Shown here in pieces: positions 1-10,325 of a DNA stretch of 64,000 nt. The first letter of the stretch is position 1. Each line of letters starts with the position of its first letter. The notes beneath the pieces were generated by a model, which worked only from the letters and a program-made list of their open reading frames with translations, searched no databases and was not told the DNA's origin. This stretch comes from Ophiodon elongatus. Its lineage: Eukaryota > Chordata > Actinopteri > Perciformes > Hexagrammidae. The translations under genes were made by a program, and so were the position numbers. Location of the stretch: assembly GCA_016806645.1 (NCBI GenBank), contig JACSYO010000928.1:908001-972000 (forward strand), written 5' to 3'.

Positions 1-2
1 AA

Positions 3-650
3 TGTCTCGAAGGCACATTTTACCGAAATGATGATGAGGCATATAGAGATGCGTGGAATAAGCTCAACCAACGCTATGGTCAGCCATTCGTCATCCAAAG
101 AGCTTTCAGGGACAAGCTGATGAAATGGCCAAAGATTCAGCCCAAGGATGCTGAAGGATTGAGAGCATTCTCGGACTTCCTAAATGCATGTCTACAAGCC
201 ATGCCCCATGTGAAGGGTCTGGAAATATTAAGTGACTGCAAAGAAAACCAAAAGCTAATACAAAAGGTTCCTGACTGGATAGCATCACGTAGCAAATCGT
301 CAGATTACAATAGCTCTCATGGAAGAAAAGGAGTTTCCAACATTTGAGGACTTCACTAACTTTGTGGCACTAGAAGCAGAGATAGCATGCAACCCAGTCA
401 CCTCACTATATGCTCTTCACTCATCCAACTCACCTCATGACAAAGGATACATAAAGGAAATAAAGGGAAACAAAGCCAATGTCTTCACCACTCAAACTGC
501 CATAAACCATGAAAAATCATCATCAAACAACGGAAAACCAATATGGTGCAAAGATGACCAGCATCAACTTCCCAAGTGCCCTGACTTCATAGAAAAGTCT
601 CTTGAGGATCGACGGATATACGTGAAGGATAACAAGCTGTTATGGATGTG
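3..650 (+). pseudogene. Retrotransposon gag-like region (DUF1759-type), frame-broken
   Basis: This is the open frame that enters from upstream, starting mid-protein. It contains a helix-rich gag segment with a pattern such as AWNKLNQRYG followed by LRAFSDFLNAC, characteristic of DUF1759 gag proteins of BEL/Pao elements. The reading frame that runs through position about 320 stops, and the homologous continuation is in the next frame (about 319-650). A second shift near 650 moves into the zinc-knuckle and protease frame. The role in the live element would be capsid assembly and RNA packaging; this copy cannot do it. Confidence 0.8.
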
Positions 651-1552
651 TGAAACCAGGTCACAGGGCCAAGGAATGTCTTCACCGCCACACCTGTGAT
701 GTATGTAAGGGAAGGCACCCTACCTGTCTCCACAATGAGAACTACAGAAGACGTGATGGTAGAGAAAGGTCCGTATCCATCGTTAACACAGCTCCAAACA
801 CTGTCAACGAAATCATGGCAGCCACAGTACTGAGCATCACTGGAGGTAGTCAGTCAGGCAGCACTTCCATGATCGTTCCTGTGTGGGTGTCCTCTGCTGA
901 AAACCCATCCAGAGAACAGCTTGTCTACGCATTACTAGACACTCAAAGTGATAGCACCTTCATCAACAAGGACGTAAGCAATGAATTACAAGCAGACGCC
1001 TACCCTGTGAAACTAAAACTTACCACTATGCTTGGAGAGAACATAATTGTGAAGAGTGAAAGGGTGTCTGGACTTCGTGTGGGAGGGTACAATTCATGTG
1101 TTCACATCAACCTTCCTCCTTCCTACACAAAGGACTACATACCTGTGAATCGTGATCATATTCCCACTCATGAAACTGCAAAACGATGGCCTCACTTAAC
1201 AGCGATCGCAGATAAGATGCCACCTCTCCTCAGCTGTGAAGTAGGACTCTTGATTGGGTATAACTGTCCCAGAACAACACTAACACCCAGACAGGTATTG
1301 ACAGGAAAAGACAACGAGCCCTATGCCATCCTTACGGACTTGGGGTGGAGTATTGTAGGCTGCTCAACACCGTGCCTTGATGAAACAGAATCGAGCCTGT
1401 GTCACAGAGTCACTGTAAAGGAACTCCCTATAGTCACTCCGATGGATGTGATAAGCGCCCTGGAATCAGACTTTAAGGACACCAAAGGAGATGATAAGAC
1501 TGTCTCACAAGAGGATCTCGTTTTCCTGGACAAACTCAAAGAAGGCATATGA
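650..1552 (+). pseudogene. Retrotransposon zinc knuckle and A17 aspartic protease region
   Basis: A 300-codon open frame starts with a Cys/His knuckle (CDVCKGRHPTCLH) and continues into a retropepsin-like A17 protease. The catalytic segment reads LLDTQSDSTFI; the D-T-Q core replaces the usual D-T/S-G, so the catalytic loop may be altered or reflect A17 divergence. The downstream block GYNCPRTTLTP and the segment with LTDLGWSIVG are typical of the region between protease and reverse transcriptase in BEL/Pao polyproteins. The frame ends at TGA 1550-1552, and the same frame reopens directly after it, so this stop is most simply a nonsense mutation. Confidence 0.85.
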
Positions 1553-2660
1553 AAAAACGATCAGGGTCATTATGAGATGCCTCAAACCTTTAAGCAACGG
1601 CCACACTTACCTGATAACAAAAAACTTGCTGAAATCAGGCTCAGTCATTTACGACAGAGGTTCTACAGAGACGAGAAATATAAGAAGGACTACACAGCAT
1701 ACATGAAAGAAGTCATTGAGAGAGGTGATGTCGAAGAAGTAAACAAAGATGGAACTCCTGGGGAACCATGGTACATTCCCCATCATGGCATCTACCACCC
1801 TAAAAAGCCTGAAAAACTGCGGGTTGTCTTTGACTGCTCTGCAAAGTACAATGGCACAAGTCTAAACGAACACCTTCTACCAGGGCCGGATATGATGAAC
1901 AATCTAACAGGTTTCCTCATACGGTTCAGAAAGCATCCTATTGCTCTCATGTGTGATGTAGAGAAAATGTTTCACCAGTTCCACGTCCAGGAGGACGACC
2001 GCGACTACCTACGCTTCCTGTGGTGGAAAGACGGAGATACAAGCACACAACCTCAGGAATATCGTATGAAGGTACATCTTTTCAGTGCAGTGTCATCTCC
2101 TGGCTGTGCAAACTATGGGCTGAAATACTTAACCAAGGAAAACAGTCAATCACATCCAATAGGATCCCAGTTTGTTGCAAGATACTTTTATGTGGATGAT
2201 GGAGTCACAAGTACATACACTGTAGAAAGGGCCATTCAGTTGACTCATGAGGCAAGAGAGTTATGTGCCAAAGGTGGTCTTCGTCTTCACAAATTTGTGT
2301 CGAACAACCATGCTGTCCTACAGAGCATCCCTTCTTCAGAGTGTGCAATAGACGCCAAGACCAAGGATCTGACCTTCAATGATATGCCACTGGAGCGAGC
2401 ATTAGGGATTCACTGGAGCATAGAGGGAGATAGCTTCAGATTCAACAACACCTTGAAAGAGCAACCAGTGACACGAAGAAGCATATTGTCTACTGTTGCC
2501 TCCATATATAGCCCTCTTGGCTTCCTTGGCCCATATGTTTTCACTGAGAAGAGGATACTACAGGAAATGTGTCACCAAGGTACTGGCTGGGATGACCCCC
2601 TGCCGGAGATGCTAAGGCCACGGTGGGAGAGCTGGCTGAATTCCACTCTAACACTTCCCC
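1553..2660 (+). pseudogene. Retrotransposon reverse transcriptase region
   Basis: This stretch continues the protease frame after a single TGA. Recognisable RT landmarks are the VVFDCSAKYNG block, the DVEKMFHQF palm motif and the catalytic YFYVDD box, followed by the connection region with ILSTVASIYSPLGFLGP, a signature of BEL/Pao polymerases. Near 2650-2665 the connection domain jumps directly into integrase C-terminal sequence, so RNase H and the integrase catalytic core have been deleted. Its job in a live element would be cDNA synthesis; here it is non-functional. Confidence 0.9.
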
Positions 2661-2927
2661 ATGGCAGACTCAGCGATGCTTCACTACGAACTCTGCTCTA
2701 CGAAGCTATGGCCATAGTCAACATTCAACCCCTCACTGTGGATAACTTAAACAGTCCCGACAGCCTTGAACAACTCACCCCCAACCAGTGGTAAAGATGG
2801 ACTTGTAAGGAGAGTAAAAATCTCAGTGGGAGATAAGAGACTGAACAAGAAGGGTGAGTGCCTTAGAAAACTCTCCATAATGGAGCGCCCAATGCAGAAG
2901 TTCGTTCTGTTGTTAGAGGCTTCTTAA
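2661..2927 (+). pseudogene. Retrotransposon integrase C-terminal remnant
   Basis: After the deletion junction the frame resembles an integrase end: LSDASLRTLLYEAMAIVN, then DNLNSPDSLEQLTPN. A stop at 2792-2794 interrupts it. The final segment continues in another frame at about 2796-2927 and ends with KFVLLLEAS and a TAA at 2925-2927, as expected for the last codons of a BEL/Pao pol gene. A second small deletion or frameshift near 2790 is needed to join the two pieces. Confidence 0.7.
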
Positions 2928-3017
2928 GCTCACAACTGGAAATGGACATTGTTGAAAATGTGAAAATTATTCATAGTTCATGTAATGTAATATGAAAGCA
3001 TTCATAATTTGGTGGGA

Positions 3018-3300
3018 GTGTAAGTAACCCAATTTGTGTTATGGTTTTAGAAACTGTTTTTGTTTCGTGCTTTTTGTCTGCCTTGGGCTGGATTTCTCTT
3101 GTTTCCTGTTTTAGAGAGGATGCTTTTATTTTGAAGGCGGCTCACGGAATAAAAACGGAAGTCGCTTTGTGCGCGGTTTTTGATGTAAAGGTTACGAAAA
3201 TATGTTTGAGTTTTGAATGCAAATGGACAGTATTAGCACTCCCCCGAAGAGGCACAAGCTCTTACGTTGGTTTCGGAATTTATCAATAAAGTCAAAATCA
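3018..3300 (+). repeat. Putative 3' LTR of the BEL/Pao element
   Basis: The sequence after the pol stop is non-coding and begins with TGTAAGTAACCC at about 3018, matching the TG start expected of an LTR. An AATAAA at 3285-3290 could be the LTR polyadenylation signal. The 5' LTR is outside the window, so the right-hand border is only approximate and may lie further downstream. Confidence 0.45.
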
Positions 3301-3452
3301 CCAGTCAAGTGCAGGATCATCTTTCGGAGGGGTATGCTACAGAGACTTTAGGTCAGGCGGTTCAGGTTGCCCTCATGGCAAGGTGTAACATTCTCAAGAA
3401 GTACTTTGACTGGAGACGGTTTCATCAGCTCACAGAGCACTATCATACCTAA
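3300..3452 (+). other. Orphan coding-like stretch beside the LTR
   Basis: An open frame (which also runs back into the putative LTR to 3267) ends in TAA at 3450-3452. It encodes a well-mixed helical-looking segment including GYATETLGQAVQVALMARC and KKYFDWRRFHQLTEHYHT. It does not look like retrotransposon gag or pol and I do not recognise the family. It may be a terminal exon of a host gene cut off by the insertion, a pseudogene fragment, or chance. It lies 260 bp before another exon-like block on the same strand. Confidence 0.3.
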
Positions 3453-3714
3453 AATGTGCAAAAAACTAAATCTTACTATTTGTTTGCATTTTGCAATTAA
3501 TATTCACTCTTTCCCCCCCTGTTCTAGTTCAGCTGTGTGTGTGTGGGTTGTGGCTAACGGCATTGCTAATAAAAAACCAAGTCTAAATCTTATCAATGAA
3601 CTCAGCATTGAGTTAAGTCATGCATCTGTACTTCTATTTCATCAACTCCCCTTCCATGCGCCCTCCTCGGCATTATGTGTGTGCTCACATATGAACTTGT
3701 TTATTGGTTTGCAG

Positions 3715-3807
3715 GATCTGCTTTCATGTCACCAGCCTAATCCTCTGGACCCCCTGCTCAGCGTTAACAGGGGAAGGCGAAGAATGAAAGATCCAGAGCA
3801 GCTGAAG
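3715..3807 (+). other. Orphan exon-like block (31 codons)
   Basis: This is a 93-nt open block, phase 0 at both ends, flanked by a good acceptor (TTGGTTTGCAG) and a good donor (AAG|GTATGA). The translation starts DLLSCHQPNPLDPLLSV and ends RRRMKDPEQLK, with ordinary amino-acid composition. I could not find its partner exons within the following 900 bp, and the product is not recognised. Upstream exons, if any, would lie left of the window or have been removed by the retrotransposon. Confidence 0.4.
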
Positions 3808-4704
3808 GTATGACAGAGTTTGAATGCTTCACATGGCAGTGATGGATTCGTTTTCCTGCGCCGTAAGCTCGTATTTATAAATCAGGATTCATCGCCTGAC
3901 GTTTATACCACAAAGCAATGCAGCGTTGCTTTGTTTGATCTCGCTTCAAAACATTTGGCATGAAAACTTCCCATCTGTTTATTCGTCGGTCTATCAATAT
4001 CATTCTGTTTCTTTTACTCTGTTCTCTTATATACAGTAACATTTGTATATAGTATTTAATACTCTCTGTTGCGGTGGTTTTTTGATATAGTTGGGATATT
4101 GTAATAGCCGTTATCGGGCCTCCTAGTACTCCTGAAAACCTAAAGAGTTTGCGGATGTTGAGGTGCCCTAGATTTTTAGATCTATGTGCTGATTTGTGTG
4201 CACATTTATTTGGTTAAAAAAGTCAAACAGACTGCAATTATGGACTACACTGGTTTATTCTGAAAGGTGTTTTGTAAATTAAAAAAAGTAATGCATTGAA
4301 TGAATAGAGGTAGGTAAAAATGAATGTTTAACAACACACTTACTTAAAATAATAAGACAGGAAGCAAGTACACATCTCACCTTATATCCCTTTCCATCAT
4401 CTTTACTGTTGATTAGAATGGCAGAACAATTCACACTTTTTCAATGAATGATTATATTCAGTGTGTTTAGTCTATTAAAAGTCAGCCAGTCATTCAGATT
4501 TTGACAAAGTTAACATCTTAATGATACATAAACACTTAAACAAATAGCTGGCTGTTTCTTTATGCAGAGATTTTGATTTCAAATAATTTGTCTTGCTTTA
4601 TCCCAAAATATGCATTGCAGATACATGCAGACATATTTCAAGTTGTAGATATATGTATTGTAAATTATGTATTAATGGAAATGGAAAAACACACACAATT
4701 TACT
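3808..4704. other. Gene-free spacer
   Basis: AT-rich sequence between the orphan exon and the 3' end of the first PRY-SPRY gene. I see no convincing exon, RNA gene or repeat, apart from the 3' UTR of the minus-strand gene that must lie in its right-hand part. Confidence 0.5.
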
Positions 4705-6266
4705 TTACTCCTCTGTTTTAACTAAGAGACATGAGGACTTTTGTCCCACCCAGAAACCTGGCAACATTCTCCCCTTGAAGGAGCTCTTAATCTTCTGCAG
4801 CAGTCTGATCTCCTTTCTGGCTTCGCTCCCCTCTCCCTCCTGTGCTTTTTCAACTGCATAAAAATTGATGACGCCAGCTGGATGGTCAAGGTATACCCCG
4901 ATGGTGGTGCACTGGGGAATATTCCAGATTTCTGTATTAGTGCCATTGGACCACAGCTGGTAGTGAGATCCACCCCAGCCAAGACCCCAGGACTGTTCAT
5001 TTTCTCCCAGCCCGCATTGTCCGTCGCATCCCCTCCTCCCAGCCCGTTCATAGGCGACTCCGCCGATCACCCATCCTGAATATGTCACCTCCCAGTAAGC
5101 TCGGAAGCCCGAGATGCCTTCTTTGCAAAGAACCTTAAAGAACAAAGAAGAGGATTAAATTAGTTGAGCATAGGAAACAAGTATTATCCATCTGGAATTA
5201 ATTTGTGTTGTATAAAACTTACCTGGGGGACATGCTCATATCTCTCCGGCCTATCCAGGACGGGACAAGTGATATCATCGGTCATGCGTGACACCTTGGA
5301 TCCACCCTCTGTGATCCACAGCATCTTATTGGCAGTCTTGTCATCCAGGGAAAGGTTAATCCAATCTGTGGGATGTGGAAAATGTGCCATTTAGGATAAT
5401 AAACTATAAGTCATGAGAGTGAGGACATTTTTTTAAATGTCCACTCTTACATTTCAGAAGATCAGCTCTGCATGTGGGCTCAGGGATGTTGGGCTCGTAG
5501 TCTGGGATACTTTCTGAGTGATGGGAAAACTTATAGTGTGGGTATAAGATGATATAATAACAAGCAGAGGCAAAAGTATTGTCTTTTAAATTCAAATACA
5601 CCTTTTAACAGTTCCCAGTGAGTTCACAGTTGGAGTTGTATACTGTATTTTCTGTAGTTTACTTAAAAATCTTACCTGCAGGAGTAGCCAGATCTTTAGA
5701 TTTTGTATCTGTAAGTATAAAACCAATATGACTGCCAGCTGTAGTTATTGTTTACTTTGGTTCACTGTAAGAAAACTTCATACTAACAATATTCCATTAA
5801 ATTATCCAAACCACTCATCCCATTCAGGGTCACGGGGAGGCTGGAGCCCATCCCAGCTGACATTGGGCGAAGGCAGGGTACGACTTGGACAGGTCGCCAG
5901 TTTATCGCACATATAGAGACCATTTATATTCTCCAATTACCCTAAGCTGCATGTCTTTGGACTGTGGGAGGAAGCCGGAGAACCCGGAGGGGCGACCCGG
6001 GATCGGGAATCGAACCCCAGCCCCTCTCGCTGTGAGGTGACAGTGCTAGCCACTGCACCACCGTGCATTCCTACTAACAATATGCAAAATGCAACATAAG
6101 TTTGCATCTCCAGATAAACTTTCCAACACAAAGTGATATTCCTGGCTGATAAAACTGCAGCATTCTAAATTAGCATGCATCATCTGCTGAGGACAAGAAA
6201 GGGAGTTTACTCACCAGGTGTGCCGGAGGCTGGCATAATTCTCATATTGGGAGCACTGATTGGCAT
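4705..6266 (-). CDS. PRY-SPRY (B30.2) domain-only protein, copy 1
   Basis: Five coding exons on minus: 6266-6215, 5708-5676, 5513-5451, 5365-5223 and 5133-4705 (TAA at 4705-4707), 720 nt, 239 residues. Intron phases are 1-1-1-0 and all junctions are GT-AG. The N-terminal three exons give a short linker (residues 1-49) with PDYEPNIPEPTCRADLLK; exon 4 is the PRY half (LSLDDKTANKMLW, LDRPERYE) and exon 5 the SPRY half (AYWEVTYSGW, TIGVYLDHPAGVINFY, LPGFWVG). There is no RING, B-box, coiled coil, signal peptide or membrane segment. B30.2 domains bind protein ligands, and teleost relatives are usually labelled TRIM16-like or are compared with the B30.2 part of stonustoxin-family proteins; the pore-forming part is absent here, so I infer a cytosolic binding protein of unknown partner. 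It is divergently oriented to copy 2. Confidence 0.88.
5781..6083. repeat. Retroposed dispersed repeat with 12-bp target duplication
   Basis: The body (about 5793-6071) contains the phrase CTGGAGCCCATCCCAGCTGA and, further on, CATGTCTTTGGACTGTGGGA and ends in CACTGCACCACCGTGC, a very common dispersed repeat of fish genomes. It is flanked by the direct repeat TACTAACAATAT at 5781-5792 and 6072-6083. A duplication of this length suggests insertion by LINE machinery rather than by a cut-and-paste transposase. It sits in intron 1 of PRY-SPRY copy 1. Confidence 0.75.
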
Positions 6267-6342
6267 CTTTATCGCTTTTTGCCGTGTTTTCTGAATGTTG
6301 GCGTCTATCAGTGGCGTACTGCTGCAGCGATGCAAACTGTTT

Positions 6343-6351
6343 CTTTATATA
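6343..6351 (-). promoter_or_regulatory. TATA box of PRY-SPRY copy 1
   Basis: The minus strand reads TATATAAAG here, about 80 bp before the ATG at 6266-6264. The two plus-strand paralogues have an equivalent element at a similar distance, which supports this start and first exon. Confidence 0.65.
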
Positions 6352-6479
6352 CCCCCAGGAATGGGGGTAGGCGCTAAAGGTTTTGGGGGGCGTCCTGGGG
6401 TGCTCTAAGAGAAGTTTTGGTAAGGTATGTAGAGATAATGAGATAATTAATTGGCATGCCACGAGCCTGCCAAACCAGA

Positions 6480-8280
6480 ATATTCAGGTCAGCGCCAGCA
6501 TCTGACCCGCTAACCCATATCTATTAGAATAGTTCTGTATTTGCTTTGACAAATACCTTGTCATCTCTTTGTTATCATACTCACATCTTGGTAGTTGATA
6601 CCTATACAGGAATGAGGTCATCCTGTAGAGAACACAGGGGTCAAGTTAGACCGTAAGAACAGCTTAACGGCACTTTGAGACCTTTGGTGATGGAGGAAAA
6701 AGAAACCTGGTTCGGTGGAGTTCCATTTGGAGAAGAGTTCATCTATCTGTGCATTTTTAAAGTAAATAAGTAGTTTTACTAATGTAGCTGATCTTTGCTG
6801 TTATGTCCTTTTAATTGATCTTGTAATAGATTTTTGATTCCTTATTGAACGACACTGTAGGATTGCATTGCTTCTGTGTTCCCTGAGCATATCAATATAC
6901 TATATACTGCAATATGCTGTTCTGTAGGCATTCCTTGTGCTTGAAAAAGTTAATCCATCATTTATGAGCCACCCATAAGTGTTTATTGGTTGGTGACATT
7001 GTCCTCAAAAGCTTTCATTTAAATATTACGTTTTCAGCCCAGTACAAAATTAAATCAAATATGTGATTTATTTTTAACTTGCATTTGACTTTGAATTTTG
7101 TGTTATAAACTGTATTATAATTGTCATATACCTATAGGTACATACATAGCAAATTACATACAAATTGACATCTGTAAGCATTTTAGCCATTTAAGCCATT
7201 CTAAGAATTTAGGAACAGTGGGCTGCCATGAAGCACCCGGGGAGCAACATAAGGTTTAGTGTCTCACTCAAAGGAGACCTCGACATGTGGACAGGAGAAG
7301 CTGGCTAAAAAAAGAATCTAAAAAGATACTTAGAATCTAACAAAGATATTTAGACCTAAAGAACAGCAAGTCCTGACCATGACCATGCAGAGCAGCCACT
7401 AAGCAGGGTCACAGCACTTCCCTGGCCTTTATGGCAGAGATCAGTTTTCAGGTCAGCAATGTTTTGAAAGTCTGTTGCCCCTGGTTTCTGATCGTCCTAT
7501 GAGAGGAGTTTGGAAGAACTCAGATAACCCATCACCTACACTCCCCTTTCTTTTATTTTTAATAAATCCCATCGGGCAGTCTAGGACAGTTCCGTCACAA
7601 CTCCTGGTATTTACTGTTTAGTATGTCGGTTGCATTGCAATCACTGCCTCAGCCAGTCATCTGCTTGGGTAGGCTGCAACACAAGAAGGACGGGATAGCC
7701 TTGACTAAAGGTTTGGCAGGGTGCCAGAGCTGTAAACACCTGAGACACGCAGCTCACAGGGGAGGGCATTTCCCAGGGAAGGGTTTACAGCCAGTGACAG
7801 TATTTTTCTTTTAACCCAGGCCATTGACATTAAGGCACTTGTGATGTTAAATGGTTGATGTGATAATGGAGGTCAAGTGCAATTTTAAACCTGGTATGAT
7901 GACCTGACATACCTCCAGTCAAGTGACTTTCAGTCGGCTTAGGTTATTAGGGTATTGTATTAGGTTATTCTGGGTGATGTTTGTATGTATGAATTCAGAC
8001 TTTGCTTGTTACATACCATAAATGTCCTTTCCAAAGTATGATTATCAGATGTTTTATGCCAATCCTCATGACAATGTCCTGTTAGTAAATTTCTTTCTTG
8101 AATTTTGAGTGTCTACAAATATGTACAGTTCTATAGATCTTTTATTATGAAATTAATTAGAAAAATGCTGAATTAAAGTAACCTATTCTCTTTAAAAGAA
8201 ATATTTACACTTAAATGTGATCACTTAAAGAGGCAAGATTCATAATTAGGATCAACAGACTTTCACGAACAGGATAACTA
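6480..8280. other. Spacer between divergent PRY-SPRY copies 1 and 2, left part
   Basis: No supported gene. It is mainly AT-rich. A short stretch near 7208-7295 (GGGCTGCCATGAAGCACCCGG and following) resembles an old dispersed repeat of fish but is too degraded to name. Short open frames here have no splice or start support. Confidence 0.45.
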
Positions 8281-8282
8281 GG

Positions 8283-8862
8283 TGCAGCCGGCAGGTGGAG
8301 AACTTTAGGTACGGGGGTCTCGGGATCGCCTAACTGCTGTTTGCAGATGATGTGGTCCTGTTGGCCTCCTCGGACCGTGACCTCCAGCATTCACTGGGGC
8401 GGGGATGAGAGCACCTCCAAATCTGAGGCCATGGTGCTCTGCCGGAAACCGGCTCAGCTCTCAATTTACCGGTCGGTCTACGTTCCGACTCTCATCTGGT
8501 CATGAACTCTGGGTGGTGACCTAAAGAATGAGGTCGCAGCTACAAGCCTTAGAGATAGGGTAAGGAGCTTAGACATCAGGGGGGAACTTGGAGTTGAGGC
8601 GCTACTCCTTCGCTTCGAAAGGAGTCAGCTGAGGTGGTTCGGGCATCTAATCAGGATGCCTCCTGGGCGCCTCCCACTGGAGGTTTTCCGGGCATGCCCA
8701 ACTAGTAGGAGACCCCGGGGAAGACCCAGAACACGCTAGAGGGATTACATCTCCCAGCTGGCCACGGAACGCCTCGGGATCCCCCAGAATGAGTTAGAAA
8801 ATGACTGCTGCCACCGCGACCCGATTCCGGATAAGTGGAAGACAATGGATGTATGGATGACT
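8283..8862 (+). mobile_element. LINE 3'-end fragment (non-LTR reverse transcriptase)
   Basis: The piece 8342-8371 translates to FADDVVLLAS, the catalytic box of a non-LTR reverse transcriptase. Further on, degraded frames give LRDRVRSLDIRGELGVE-like, LRWFGHLIRMPPGRLPLEV and RRPRGRPRTR-like blocks, the standard C-terminal end of a LINE abundant in fish genomes. The tail has GGATGTATGGATGA at 8847-8860, fitting the short tandem tail of such elements. An internal deletion removes the part between the FADD box and the YRSVYVPTL block, and stops are frequent. It is a dead 5'-truncated copy. Confidence 0.85.
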
Positions 8863-8999
8863 CGGATCATTTCGATTTACTCTAAACAGCTCTCAATATG
8901 TCGACGGCAAGTCGGCGGCTCATAGCTAACAGTGCTAACAACGCTAACATTGCAAACTACGGAAAAAGTGCTGACAGAGCTAACATTGTTTACCTGAGG

Positions 9000-9540
9000 A
9001 GGAATCGGAGGATGGGTGCTACACTGCAGCGACGACGCTGTCTGTCGGGATGGCATTATAAGATGTAACCGCCGTATGAGTGCAGTGCAGAGCGGCGCCC
9101 GTGAGCTAACCATTGGAGCACGCTCACATGCACTAAAAGCATGCGGGCCCGGCGCGGCTAAGGCAACAAAGCAAGAAGAGGCTCTGATAATAACACACAT
9201 ATGGCGAGTGACTTCATTCTCTGCTCAGTAGACATTACTCCACTATATCTTTATATAACAAATAATTGTTTGCTGCTATATTCATGTTCCGAATGTTAAA
9301 TGCAGCTCAACTTTTAACTGGTTATGAAACTGTCTTAATTTAATTTTGATGTCTGTATATGACCTACATAAGTACACAAGACTATCAGCTAGAAGATTGG
9401 ATATTTAGTTATTCTTAATACTTGTCGTTGGTGCCATCGTGTCGGATTCCTTCAACTCAGACTCCAGCTGGGCCTCTGGCAGCTAACAGCTCACTGAGGA
9501 CATACCCAAACCGGCTTTGCTGCCGTCTTCAACCTGCTGG
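9000..9540 (+). repeat. Dispersed repeat, copy A
   Basis: The part around 9313-9430 (CTTTTAACTGGTTATGAAAC, then GACCTACATAAG, then ATTCTTAATACTTGTC) recurs in the same orientation at about 48510-48625, and the next block (TTCAACTCAGACTCCAGCTGG) recurs at about 48680. The upstream part, 9000-9230, has an accidental 71-codon open frame and is GC-rich relative to its surroundings, probably the 5' part of the same repeat. The right end is broken by a (TA)n tract. Confidence 0.7.
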
Positions 9541-9582
<42 letters not shown>

Positions 9583-9583
9583 C
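9541..9583. repeat. (TA)n microsatellite
   Basis: About 20 TA units with one C interruption, inserted at or grown from the right end of the dispersed repeat. Confidence 0.95.
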
Positions 9584-10219
9584 GATAGCCGAAGAGCAAA
9601 ACCTCCTATCTGAAAATGCACTTTTTTGAGAATACAAAAAAAAACTTGTTTTCCTGCAGAATACTATTTCTTAAGGATAGGACACCCAATACATAATACA
9701 TAATACCAAATACCAAAAAAAATACAAAGTACAGATAGGGTTATTCCCCACTTTTCCTGAATCATTTTGTAGATAGGAGGTCATCGATATATTTATATAA
9801 CAAAGTGATATTCATACTTGTTCAATATGTTACACATTTGCGCCTCTTGGACCTCATACTGCTTGATGTCAAACACCAGGACTTTATATCTTTGCAAGCT
9901 GCATACTCTACATAATTTGTTTGGAGGTATGTGTGTGTTTGCATACACCAAACACCCCATCCACCATCAATGCATCAGTGCTGTCACTGTGCAATGTGAC
10001 AAGATCAGCGTTAGTGATGGAGAGGGAAAGGGGTGTGGTTCACTTGGTCCTAGGGGGTGTCCTACAGAGATTCAACCATCCATTTAACCCCTCTAATGAA
10101 AAACACTGCTCCGATTACAAACCTCCTGCCTCCCCGTCTTTTCTATTGGCAAGTTTTATCTCACGCTCAAGTCCACGCCACCGACTCTCATTCCTTCACC
10201 CCTGTCCTGCATTAAAAAG

Positions 10220-10226
10220 TATATAA
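10220..10226 (+). promoter_or_regulatory. TATA box of PRY-SPRY copy 2
   Basis: TATATAA lies about 100 bp before the ATG at 10326. The spacing leaves room for a short 5' UTR beginning near 10250. Confidence 0.7.
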
Positions 10227-10325
10227 GAGTGGCATTAAGTTGTCAGACAGTGGAGCCAACACAGAGACCAGTGACATCAGGGCTGAGCCAGGCTCACTTC
10301 AGCAGCTTAAACAGCCGGTATCGAG

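Larger units (their letters stand above)
1..3300 (+). mobile_element. Decayed BEL/Pao-type LTR retrotransposon (3' part)
   Basis: A plus-strand gag-pol polyprotein relic enters at the window edge. In order it shows a DUF1759-like gag region, a zinc-knuckle stretch (Cys/His pattern near 650-740), an A17-type aspartic protease (LLDTQSDSTFI near 937-965), a reverse transcriptase with YVDD (near 2190-2205), and only the far C-terminal end of the integrase. The order protease-RT-integrase and the A17 protease are typical of the BEL/Pao group. The copy is dead: the frame changes near 320 and near 650, there is an in-frame TGA at 1550-1552, and most of RNase H and integrase is missing. A putative 3' LTR follows. 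The 5' end lies outside the window, so full length and target duplication cannot be judged. Confidence 0.9.

Noticed and set aside
9016..9231. 71-codon frame in the GC-richer stretch
   Set aside because: It lies inside a dispersed repeat with a second copy elsewhere in the window and has no protein-family resemblance.
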